This document shows positions 13,091 to 20,343 of a DNA stretch of 64,000 nucleotides, piece after piece. Position 1 is the first letter of the stretch. Every line of letters begins with the position of its first letter. The notes under the pieces are model-generated. The model was not told the origin of the DNA. It made no database searches and was given only the letters and a program-made list of their open reading frames with translations. Origin of the DNA: JASLZO01 sp965247995. Its GTDB lineage: Bacteria; Chloroflexota; Dehalococcoidia; UBA6926. The stretch is taken from contig OZ252041.1 of the NCBI GenBank assembly GCA_965247995.1, positions 1,178,001 to 1,242,000 on the forward strand, in the 5' to 3' direction. The position numbers and the translations under genes were made by a program.

Positions 13091-14188
13091 CTACCGCGCT
13101 ACTTGGCGTAGCAGGTTGCCCGCGGCGGTCTCGACCTGGACGCGCTCATCGGTGTTGGTGAGCTTGCGCGCGGACGCGGTGAGGCCGTTGACGATGTCCC
13201 ACAGGGATCGGGCCTCTCCCTCTTCGGCCATAGCGGTCTCGATGCCATCCTTGACCTGCTTCGCGCTGAACCCTCGCGAGCGCAGCCAGCCAGCCCAACC
13301 GCCGTCCTCTTTGTCTTGGGCGGGTGCTTCGAATTGCTGCGCTGCCTTGATCGTCTCGACCGTCCGCTCGGTACTCATGTCCGCGTACTGGTTCAGGTAC
13401 TGCGCGCCCTCGTAGGCGAACCGATCAGGCGCGCCGCCGGTGTGGCGGATCCGCAGCTCGTGTACGTCCGAGGCGTCCCAGATGATCCGGTTATCGCAGA
13501 CGTAGCGGTACAAGAACGTGGTCAGCCCGAACGTCGCCGCACCGACCTCGCTGTTCCAGGTGTAGAACCCGCGAAACAGCGTGTCGCCGCCGACCTCGAT
13601 TGGCCGTTCCTCGTCCACGAGGAAGAGGAACACATCGCGATCTGATGCGTAAAGCGTGGTCGCGCGCCGCGGGTTCTGCGTGGCGTAGCTGGCGGCCGGC
13701 ACTTTCCAACGGCCGTCCGCGTTGGCCTGTTCGACGGCTGCGACGACCTGTTCATCCCAAATGCGCCCGTAGCTCGGAGAAGTCATGGCGCGGAGGTGTT
13801 GCGCGCCGTTCTCATGTCCGAGAATGAGGGCCTTGTCCCTGACTGCGCCGTGCTCAAGTCCCCATTGGACGTTGATGCCCGCGAGCTCCGGCGGGAGCTT
13901 ACGAAGGTACGACGCGGGCGCTTGTGCATACGCTGCCAGTTGGCTAAACGCCCAATGCGTCGGTTCCAACGTGCGCGTGCGTCCGGTTGTGCGGTCGGGG
14001 ACTTCGAGCGCGAGCCCATCCGCCACGCTAACGCGAAGCTGGTCGGCGTCGGTCTCGATCGTGTAGGACTCTTGGCGGCGGGATCGCACCGATGTCTTGA
14101 GTTCATCGAGGCTTAGGAACCGCTGATCGTCGGGGCGCGAGGCCCATTGTTTCGATGCCGTGTCAATTGTCATCTGTGGTCTGGTCAC
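13091..14188 (-). CDS. DUF932 (phage/plasmid-like TIGR03299-type) protein
   Basis: GTG 14,188 with AAAGGAACACCGAC before it begins a 365-residue protein. The family pattern is clear: THWAFSQLAAYAQAPASYLRKL, ILGHENGAQHLRAMTSPSYGRIWD, VFLFLVDEERPIEV, FRGFYTWNSEVGAATFGLTTFLYRY followed by VCDNRIIW. DUF932 proteins occur on phages and plasmids. Their function is not settled; roles in replication or in countering host defence have been proposed from context. Here it is the last large gene of a leftward operon with an HTH regulator and a RadC-like protein. The C-terminal third is helical. Confidence 0.82.
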   Translation of the reverse strand: MTRPQMTIDTASKQWASRPDDQRFLSLDELKTSVRSRRQESYTIETDADQLRVSVADGLALEVPDRTTGRTRTLEPTHWAFSQLAAYAQAPASYLRKLPPELAGINVQWGLEHGAVRDKALILGHENGAQHLRAMTSPSYGRIWDEQVVAAVEQANADGRWKVPAASYATQNPRRATTLYASDRDVFLFLVDEERPIEVGGDTLFRGFYTWNSEVGAATFGLTTFLYRYVCDNRIIWDASDVHELRIRHTGGAPDRFAYEGAQYLNQYADMSTERTVETIKAAQQFEAPAQDKEDGGWAGWLRSRGFSAKQVKDGIETAMAEEGEARSLWDIVNGLTASARKLTNTDERVQVETAAGNLLRQVAR

Positions 14189-14224
14189 GTCGGTGTTCCT
14201 TTCGTGCTTGCCCGTTGGTGCTTG

Positions 14225-14410
14225 CTACTCGTCGGTTTCTACTACGAGCCGTGCGATCTGCCGCCGCACGCTGCGGGTAGGACGGGTTCCTTGCCGTTCC
14301 CAGCGGTTCACGGTCTCGGGTCGGACCCCGAGCTCGTCCGCTAGGTCGCCTTGACTCCATCCGCGGCGCTTACGCAGTTCGCGAATCTCGTCAGCGGTTG
14401 CGATCGCCAT
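14225..14410 (-). CDS. XRE-family HTH regulator
   Basis: I start at ATG 14,410 because AAAGGAGGG lies just before it; an upstream in-frame ATG at 14,449 has none. The 61-residue protein is almost only an HTH: IRELRKRRGWSQGDLADELG, VRPETVNRWERQG. It lies between the RadC-like and DUF932 genes and probably regulates this leftward operon, perhaps through the palindrome at 15,071-15,088. Confidence 0.8.
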   Translation of the reverse strand: MAIATADEIRELRKRRGWSQGDLADELGVRPETVNRWERQGTRPTRSVRRQIARLVVETDE

Positions 14411-14517
14411 ATGCCCTCCTTTCTGTCGGGTTCCGTTGGCTTGGCTCATCGGTGGCGAGGTAGCCAGTCCCGCCAGACGCGGCGCGTGGGCCGCGTTTCG
14501 CCTTCCCCGGTGTGGCC

Positions 14518-15021
14518 CTAGAACCCGAGGCCCGCGGTCTGGAGGCTGACGAATCGGCCCTCATGGCCGATCACGACGTGATCCAGAAGCTCGACACCGA
14601 GAATCCGCGAGGCTTCGGCGGTCTTACGCGTGGTCGCGATGTCTTCGGGGCTGGGTGTCGGATCACCGGACGGGTGGTTGTGAACCACGATCACGGCGAC
14701 GGCACCATCTACTACGGCTGGCCGGAGCACATCCGCGGGTGTGAATCCGACCGTGTCTAGGGTTCCTTGAGCAATCACCCGCTGGCCAATGACTTGGTAC
14801 TTTGCATTCAGCAACAGAACGCGTAGTTGCTCCTGCACGAGTGCGGACATCTCGGGCGCGAGCAACTGATGTACCGCGTCCGGTGATTCCAACGCCGGCC
14901 CAACGGTCGGCGCGTCCTCGTGAACCTGGACGCCATAGCGCATCGAAAGCTCGCCAAGCACGAGGCGCAGTGTGTCCAAAACCGACGCATCGATCGCTGG
15001 CCCTGCTGTTGATTCCTTCAT
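14518..15021 (-). CDS. RadC-like JAB/MPN protein
   Basis: I use ATG 15,021, giving 167 residues; a longer frame to 15,123 would cross the promoter region. The C-terminal RadC/JAB domain has the metal motif HNHPSGDPTPSPED (His-x-His, Ser, Asp), preceded by GTLDTVGFTPADVLRPAVVD and followed by GVELLDHVVIGHEGRFVSL. The N-terminal helix-hairpin-helix of chromosomal RadC is missing; a helical segment takes its place. RadC-like proteins are common on phages and plasmids and have no firmly shown activity. First gene of the leftward operon. Confidence 0.8.
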   Translation of the reverse strand: MKESTAGPAIDASVLDTLRLVLGELSMRYGVQVHEDAPTVGPALESPDAVHQLLAPEMSALVQEQLRVLLLNAKYQVIGQRVIAQGTLDTVGFTPADVLRPAVVDGAVAVIVVHNHPSGDPTPSPEDIATTRKTAEASRILGVELLDHVVIGHEGRFVSLQTAGLGF

Positions 15022-15069
15022 TCCATGCCCCTCTTTCCCACGGAGTGTTGTTATTGCTCTATGCGAAAG

Positions 15070-15098
15070 ATCATTACATATGTAATGACATGTGTCAA
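15070..15098 (-). promoter_or_regulatory. Promoter of the leftward operon with overlapping palindrome
   Basis: Reading leftward, TTGACA (15,093-15,098) is followed after 16 bases by TAATGA, inside the perfect 18-base palindrome TCATTACATATGTAATGA (15,071-15,088). An operator over the -10 box fits repression by a dimeric HTH protein; the HTH protein at 14,225-14,410 is the nearest candidate. The leftward radC-like gene begins 49 bases further on. Confidence 0.6.
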
Positions 15099-15123
15099 TA
15101 GGCCGAGCGTTCATACTTGACAC

Positions 15124-15446
15124 AGATTGGTAAACTGACTACCGAAACGGCGACGTGATCGCCCGCAATCGGGAGTCACACATAGACGGACGACCGAGCA
15201 CCAACGCACATACGCCCCGTAACCGGGTGTGGGCAACACCGCGACGAGAACGCGCCGGACCTTATGGATCGAACGAATCTCCGGCTTGGCGGATGCCTTC
15301 AGGGTCGGGGTACATCGCAGGGTGGGAACGGGATTCCCTGCGGTCATGGCGTAAAACCCCGCGCTCGCGGGGGACTAAAGGGAACCAACGGATCCCTGAG
15401 GGTGCGTTGAACGAAGAGGCACACCGCCTCTAAGAAGGGAGGCCCT
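15124..15446. other. Non-coding region before terminase, with hairpins
   Basis: No convincing gene is seen here; the one open frame has no recognisable features. The region holds a hairpin with GCAGGG/CCCTGC arms (15,317-15,341) and an intrinsic-terminator-like hairpin on the minus strand (15,353-15,372). It separates the leftward operon from the late operon, so the late promoter should lie here, but I see no strong -35/-10 pair. Packaging sites often lie next to terminase genes, so a cos or pac site is possible and unproven. Confidence 0.5.
15353..15373 (-). terminator. Terminator-like hairpin, minus strand
   Basis: On the minus strand, CCCCGCG and CGCGGGG form a tight stem and TTTT follows directly. 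No leftward gene is visible upstream of it, so it either stops antisense transcripts from the late region or ends a small RNA. Confidence 0.5.
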
Positions 15447-16097
15447 ATGCGCTCCACTGACTCCGACGACACCGAACACGACGACCAGGACGACGGGACC
15501 AACAACCACGACGTGGCTAGCGACGCTGACGACAGTGGCGCCGACCTAGCAACGGCCGCAGTCGTCCAAATCCCACCGAAGCCCGGCGACCTCAACTGGC
15601 GGCAGTGGGCGTTCGCCCAGGAATACGCCATCGACGGTATCGGCACCAAGGCGGCTCGTCGCGCCGGTTACAACGGCTCGGATGTTGTGGTCGCTAGCAC
15701 CGCGTCGGCGCTCCTTAAGCATCCGCACGTTTCCAAAGCCGTAACCGCGATCCAGGGGGCGTACGCCGCTGCGAGGGCCGCCCGAGCCGTGGCCGATGTA
15801 GATCGTTACAGCCGGTCTAGGTTGCTCCGTGAGCTCGAAACGAACATGGAGCTAGGCCGTGAGCGTGGCCAGGTCGCCGCCTCGAACGGGGCGATCAAGC
15901 TCATTGGCCGCGAGATCGGCGGGTTCTTCGCCGAACGGTCGGAATCGCTAAGGCGGGAGATCAAAGAGAACTACACGTTCACGATGAAGATCGGCGACGA
16001 CGGCGACCCGAACTCTGACGACGATGGCGACCAGGACACGTCGACTGTGATCGAGGGCGCAGCGCGAGAGGTGGCGCAGCTGGAGGCCGGGGAGTGA
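15447..16097 (+). CDS. terS: Terminase small subunit
   Basis: ATG 15,447 follows GAAGGGAGG. The 216-residue protein has a very acidic N-terminus (about 35 residues), then the Terminase_2-type DNA-recognition domain: WRQWAFAQEYAIDGIGTKAA, RRAGYNGSDVV, ASALLKHPHVSKAVTAIQ. A helical part and an acidic tail (GDDGDPNSDDDGDQD) follow. It should recognise phage DNA and assist the large subunit at 16,979. Several small frames separate the two genes. Confidence 0.82.
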   Translation: MRSTDSDDTEHDDQDDGTNNHDVASDADDSGADLATAAVVQIPPKPGDLNWRQWAFAQEYAIDGIGTKAARRAGYNGSDVVVASTASALLKHPHVSKAVTAIQGAYAAARAARAVADVDRYSRSRLLRELETNMELGRERGQVAASNGAIKLIGREIGGFFAERSESLRREIKENYTFTMKIGDDGDPNSDDDGDQDTSTVIEGAAREVAQLEAGE

Positions 16098-16375
16098 TCG
16101 GCCACACCCTCGGCCCCGCTGCTGCTGCCGGTCAACGGTTGTGCTCTTGTGGTCGGATCGGTGACCGAAGAGCTACCCGACCGGTAGCCCCTAACCACTG
16201 CCGCCGGTGTTGTCGTTGCTGCCAACGTTGGGAACCCACATCACCCCATCAACTGGCGCGCATCACCAGCAAAACCAGAGTCCTCGGAGGAGGCGGGGGG
16301 AGCCCACGGACGGCCCCCCTACCGCGGATGTATGTACGTGGCCTCAGGGTCGAACCCGCAAAACGATGGTCTTGA
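16094..16375 (+). CDS. Hypothetical Cys/Arg-rich protein
   Basis: GTG 16,094 overlaps the terminase small-subunit stop, in the style of this phage. The 93-residue reading contains CSCGRIGDRR and NHCRRCCRCCQRW, a possible zinc site, but the second half is low-complexity. It may be a real small zinc protein or a chance frame. A GC-rich inverted repeat in 16,290-16,320 argues for caution. Confidence 0.3.
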   Translation: MIGHTLGPAAAAGQRLCSCGRIGDRRATRPVAPNHCRRCCRCCQRWEPTSPHQLARITSKTRVLGGGGGSPRTAPLPRMYVRGLRVEPAKRWS

Positions 16376-16393
16376 CGTAATAGTGAGGCACAG

Positions 16394-16618
16394 ATGTTTC
16401 TGCTGTTGATGCCGTGGTCAACGCAGGTCGTGGTTGTGCCGACGGCGAAGTACCGCTACGTGTCGGACGGGCTGTACGGAGAGGGAGTCCACATGTACCC
16501 GAGAGCGCACATGCCGGTGTGGGGAGATGGCGCCGACTGGGGCAGAGGGATGTTGGGGCTAGAGGTCTGCGAGGGCGTGCAGGCGTGTGCAACGTTGCGC
16601 GTGAAAGGCGGTGTTTGA
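16394..16618 (+). CDS. Hypothetical small protein
   Basis: ATG 16,394 opens a 74-residue frame (VVVVPTAKYRYVSDGLYG, GADWGRGMLGLEVC) that ends just before the third QWTG-family gene. There is no clear ribosome-binding site and no family likeness. Listed because it fills an otherwise empty stretch in the late operon. Confidence 0.3.
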   Translation: MFLLLMPWSTQVVVVPTAKYRYVSDGLYGEGVHMYPRAHMPVWGDGADWGRGMLGLEVCEGVQACATLRVKGGV

Positions 16619-16622
16619 GGAT

Positions 16623-16979
16623 ATGACACGACTGTTCCGCAAGAAGCCAGTGATCGTGTCCGCGGTTCAGTGGACGGGCGACAACTGGGCAGAACTCTCG
16701 GACTTAGGGCTACCGGCACCGCATGGTCCCATTCGCTTCCCGCTCAATAGAACTGACGTGGTAATCCGCTCCCCTGAAGGCTCGATGACCGCGTCACCGG
16801 GGGACTGGATCATCAAGGGCGTGGCAGGAGAGGTCTATACGTGCAAGCCGGAGATTTTTGACCAGACGCACGAAGAGGTCGTACAGGACGCGGAAACGGA
16901 CCAGATCGAGGTTCCGTTGCCGTTCGAGCCGACGCCAGACGAGATGGGCGAGAAACCACCGATCGGGAGCGTCCACTGA
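16623..16979 (+). CDS. QWTG-motif phage protein, copy 3
   Basis: I choose ATG 16,623 (GAGGAT just before); an in-frame ATG at 16,611 is less likely. The 118-residue protein is the most typical member of its family: RKKPVIVSAVQWTGDNWAEL, then ASPGDWIIKGVAGEVYTCKP followed by EIFDQTHEEV. Copies 1 and 2 are at 1269 and 7817. Its place between terminase genes differs from the early-operon copies. Function unknown. Confidence 0.75.
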   Translation: MTRLFRKKPVIVSAVQWTGDNWAELSDLGLPAPHGPIRFPLNRTDVVIRSPEGSMTASPGDWIIKGVAGEVYTCKPEIFDQTHEEVVQDAETDQIEVPLPFEPTPDEMGEKPPIGSVH

Positions 16980-18226
16980 TGAGTGCCACGGCAACAGCGA
17001 CACCGCCGCGGGAAATCCAGATCGAGTACAAGCGCCCCTGGATGTACGAAAAGCAGTTGGACGCCCTATTCAACGGCGCGCGGTATGCAGTCGTCGAGGC
17101 ATCTACGAAGAGTGGCAAGACCGTGGGTTGTCTCGCATGGCTAGCTGAGCAGGCGTTTCAGGGACGCGAGGGCTGGATCTACTGGTGGGTCGCCCCGATC
17201 TACGCGCAGGCGAAGATCGCGTTCCGGCGGATGAAGCGGTCGCTGCCGAAGGAGCTGTACCACGCCAATGAGGGAGAGCTAACGATCACCTTGTGGAACG
17301 GTGCGGTCATCTGGTTCAAAGGAGCGGACGACCCGAATGCACTGTTCGGCGAAGACGTGTCGGCCGCGGTGATCGACGAAGCGACGCGCGTGAAGCAGGA
17401 CGCGTGGAGCGCCGTTAGGACAACGGTCACGCACACAGAGGGGCCGATACGGATTATCGGCAACGTAAAAGGCCGGAAGAACTGGGCGTACAAGGCAGCG
17501 CGGCGCGCCCAGACGGGAGAACAGAACTGGCACTACGCGAGGATCACGTGTTGGGATGCGGTCGAGGCCGGTGTCCTGGACATCGAAGAGATCGAGGATG
17601 CGCGGCGGACACTGCCTGAGAACGTGTTCCGTGAGCTTTACGAGGCTGAAGCGGCGGACGACATCAACAACCCGTTCGGGCTCGAGTTCATCCGGGCAAG
17701 GATCGCCCCGATGTCCTCGCAACGCCCCCGCGTTTTCGGGTGGGACCTCGCCAAGAAACAGGACTACACGGTAGGGGTCGGGCTGGACGCGAACGGGCAC
17801 GTCTCGGAGTTCCGGCGGTTCCAATTGCCCTGGGAGGAAACGATTGACCGGATCACTGGGGCTACGGGCCGTGTTCCGGCGCTCGTGGACGCAACCGGCG
17901 TCGGGGATCCGATCCTAGAGAACCTTCAACGTCGCGGGCAGGGGAGATACGAAGGGTTCACGTTCTCTCAGAGGTCAAAACAACAACTGATGGAGGGCTT
18001 GGCCGTCGCGATCCAGCAGGGCCGTGTCCACTATCCAGACGGTCCGATTGTCCAGGAGCTCGAAGCGTTCGAGTACGAATACACGGGACGCAATGACGGA
18101 GTGCGGTATCGCGCGCCGTCGGGCATGAATGACGACTGCGTGATGGCGCTGGCACTCGCGGTGCGACAAACGACGAAGCGCCCGACATCGACGGGCAACT
18201 TGAAACGGATTCCAAGGGCTGCGTAA
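16979..18226 (+). CDS. terL: Terminase large subunit
   Basis: The packaging motor has 415 residues and starts at an ATG overlapping the previous TGA. Walker A is ASTKSGKTVG (about residues 42-51); Walker B is SAAVIDEAT with the catalytic Glu; the coupling motif region is RIIGNVKGRKN. The nuclease domain shows GWDLAKKQDYTVGVG (first Asp), LVDATGVGDP and GMNDDCVMALALA (last Asp). It packages phage DNA into the prohead through the portal and cuts it. Confidence 0.92.
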   Translation: MSATATATPPREIQIEYKRPWMYEKQLDALFNGARYAVVEASTKSGKTVGCLAWLAEQAFQGREGWIYWWVAPIYAQAKIAFRRMKRSLPKELYHANEGELTITLWNGAVIWFKGADDPNALFGEDVSAAVIDEATRVKQDAWSAVRTTVTHTEGPIRIIGNVKGRKNWAYKAARRAQTGEQNWHYARITCWDAVEAGVLDIEEIEDARRTLPENVFRELYEAEAADDINNPFGLEFIRARIAPMSSQRPRVFGWDLAKKQDYTVGVGLDANGHVSEFRRFQLPWEETIDRITGATGRVPALVDATGVGDPILENLQRRGQGRYEGFTFSQRSKQQLMEGLAVAIQQGRVHYPDGPIVQELEAFEYEYTGRNDGVRYRAPSGMNDDCVMALALAVRQTTKRPTSTGNLKRIPRAA

Positions 18227-18247
18227 GGCACACAGGTAGGTAGCAAA

Positions 18248-20086
18248 GTGACGTTCTCGGAACTCAACCCCTCCGTATCAGACTTCCTGGCCATGAAGAA
18301 GCACCTCGAAGGGCAGTGGTCGCACATTCAGGACACCTGGAAGAAGGTGGACTCGTTTGTGGACGGGTCGTATCAGGTGTGGACGAGCGATCAGATGAGG
18401 GCGCGGCGGACGAATCACAAAAGCCCTCGGGCCGCCAACATCATCCGGCATGCCGTGAACGCGCAGACGGCCTACTCACCGCGGGTACACCGTGAACCGA
18501 TCGGAACGGGCCAAGACGAGCGGGAAGCCGCGGATGCACTTGAAGAGGGGCTCGTGGCCGCGCTGATTGCCGTGGGTCGCAAAAACCCGACCGTCCCGTG
18601 GAAGCAGGCGTACCGCTATCTGTTTCAGTACGACTATTGCGCCGTGCGCGTTGGTGCCGACCTCCGTGATTGGGACGCCCTGGAACCCCAGAAAACGGAC
18701 TTCCGCGACACCAAACTGTTCGAGTTGCGAAGACGTCAGTGGGAACGCGAGAAGCTCCATCACAATCCGCTGACGCTGGACGTTCCCCACCCGAGCCGAG
18801 TGTTGATGGACCCTTCGGAGAAGAACCCAAACACCGCCATCATCACGTTCACGATGGAGGCCCAGCGCGTTCGAGACCTCGTCATCAACAAGCTCAACAA
18901 GCGTCGGGCCGGCAAGGTGTTCCCGACCCCGAGTAATCCACACGAACAGGTCGAGATCGACGAGTTCTGGTCAACCGAGTGGCACAAAGTATTTCACGGC
19001 GGCGACCTCTTGTACGAGGAGCAGAACACCTGGGGGTTTACCCCCTTGTTCCATGCGTTCGGCGGTCATGGCGCCGAAGGCCCTGGCCGCGAAGGTATGA
19101 AGCCGGATTTTCTGGCTCGGCCGTTGCTCAAGCCGACCCTCGATCTGTTGTTATTGGAGACCCAGCAGATGAACGCGCGGCACGAGGTCTTGATCCGCGC
19201 GGCGTACGCGCTGCTCCGCAGCTCGCGGGACGCGACCCAGCTTGCCGAAGCGATGGCCGAAGAGAGCATCGTCGAGGACGTGGAAGAAGGGGACGTCGGG
19301 TTCATCCCGTACCCGCAACTGCCTGGATGGCTGTTTCAAGAGGCGCAACAGAACGAACGCGATATCCAGGAGGCGACCTACCCGAGCGGCGTGTTCGGTG
19401 TCAAACAACCGGGCGTCGTAACGGTGGGGCAGGAGGCCATCCTGCAAGAGCGGGCCGACAACACGTTCAACGACACGCGCGCGCAGGTCGAGGACTTGGC
19501 CACACACGCGGCCCAGGGATACCTGCGGCTCATCGACGTACTCACATTCGGGGGTCATATCGAGGAGGACGGCGTCCGCTTCGGCAAACATCGGATCAAA
19601 GCGAGTCAGATCAAGGGCGACTACAACGCGACGGTGTCGTTCGAATTGGTCGATCCGGTGTTGCTGCTCCAAGAGCGTCAACAGGCGCTGGCCGAGGTGC
19701 AACAGAATCTGATGAGCCGCCGCCGGTATTGGCAGATCGCACGTGTCGAGAACGCTTCGGAAGAACAGGAGAACCTGCTGGAGGACGAGATCAACAAGGA
19801 CCCGCGCGTCCACGCGATCCTGGTGGAGCGGATTATGCGCGCGATGGGGCTCGAAGAGCTGGCAGATGAGATGGCGAAGCGACGGGAGATGGGCGAGTTC
19901 GATGCTGTTCCCACCGATGAACGCGGTAACCGAGACCTGATCGCGGATCTTGCGCGCATGGACGGGAACGGTGTCGGCGTCCAACGCCCTGGTTCCCCTG
20001 GCGAGGCCGCGGCGGCGGTCCGGCAACTGAGACAGCCGATTGGTGGCGTGGAAGGCGCGGCGGTGCGCCCAGACCAGCGGAGATAA
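18248..20086 (+). CDS. Portal protein
   Basis: GTG 18,248 starts a 612-residue protein directly after the terminase large subunit. Features typical of large portal proteins of short-tailed phages include the N-terminal helical WKKVDSFVDGSYQVWTSDQM, the mid part WQ/TLDVPHPSRVLMDPSEK, the LLLLETQQMNARHEVLIRAA helix, and TYPSGVFGVKQPGVVTVGQE. It forms the dodecameric channel at one capsid vertex. A helical, Gln/Glu-rich C-terminus may reach into the head. Identification rests on size, order and overall pattern. Confidence 0.85.
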   Translation: MTFSELNPSVSDFLAMKKHLEGQWSHIQDTWKKVDSFVDGSYQVWTSDQMRARRTNHKSPRAANIIRHAVNAQTAYSPRVHREPIGTGQDEREAADALEEGLVAALIAVGRKNPTVPWKQAYRYLFQYDYCAVRVGADLRDWDALEPQKTDFRDTKLFELRRRQWEREKLHHNPLTLDVPHPSRVLMDPSEKNPNTAIITFTMEAQRVRDLVINKLNKRRAGKVFPTPSNPHEQVEIDEFWSTEWHKVFHGGDLLYEEQNTWGFTPLFHAFGGHGAEGPGREGMKPDFLARPLLKPTLDLLLLETQQMNARHEVLIRAAYALLRSSRDATQLAEAMAEESIVEDVEEGDVGFIPYPQLPGWLFQEAQQNERDIQEATYPSGVFGVKQPGVVTVGQEAILQERADNTFNDTRAQVEDLATHAAQGYLRLIDVLTFGGHIEEDGVRFGKHRIKASQIKGDYNATVSFELVDPVLLLQERQQALAEVQQNLMSRRRYWQIARVENASEEQENLLEDEINKDPRVHAILVERIMRAMGLEELADEMAKRREMGEFDAVPTDERGNRDLIADLARMDGNGVGVQRPGSPGEAAAAVRQLRQPIGGVEGAAVRPDQRR

Positions 20087-20088
20087 CG

Positions 20089-20343
20089 ATGCCTAGAGAG
20101 CCCATGTTGAACAAGTTCGTGGACCGGCAGGCCGCACGGCTTCACCAAGCGTCGAAGGAAGCCAAGAAGGTGAATACGCCGCCGTTGGGAATGGAGAACG
20201 TGACGCCGGAGCAGTTCCGCCGCCGGTTCCCGCGTATCGGCCAAGAGGAACGCCGCGCGGCCATCTTGCGGTTGGCGACTCCAGAAGACCCGCGGGGCGT
20301 GCACGCGCTGATGCGCTTATTGAAAGGCGACCACGATGCCTGA
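20089..20343 (+). CDS. Small helical protein after portal, unknown
   Basis: ATG 20,089 begins two bases after the portal stop. The 84-residue protein is basic and helical (FVDRQAARLHQASKEAKKV, FRRRFPRIGQEERRAAILRL). Small proteins in this place may be head-assembly or head-completion helpers. It overlaps the next start by eight bases. No family recognised. Confidence 0.6.
   Translation: MPREPMLNKFVDRQAARLHQASKEAKKVNTPPLGMENVTPEQFRRRFPRIGQEERRAAILRLATPEDPRGVHALMRLLKGDHDA

Noticed and set aside
15155..15433. Open frame in the gap before the terminase small subunit
   Set aside because: Arg/Pro-rich, no ribosome-binding site, and it spans two hairpins; looks like a chance frame.
18979..20086. 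Long frames on both strands over the portal gene
   Set aside because: They lie wholly inside the portal and have no family features; typical of GC-rich coding DNA.
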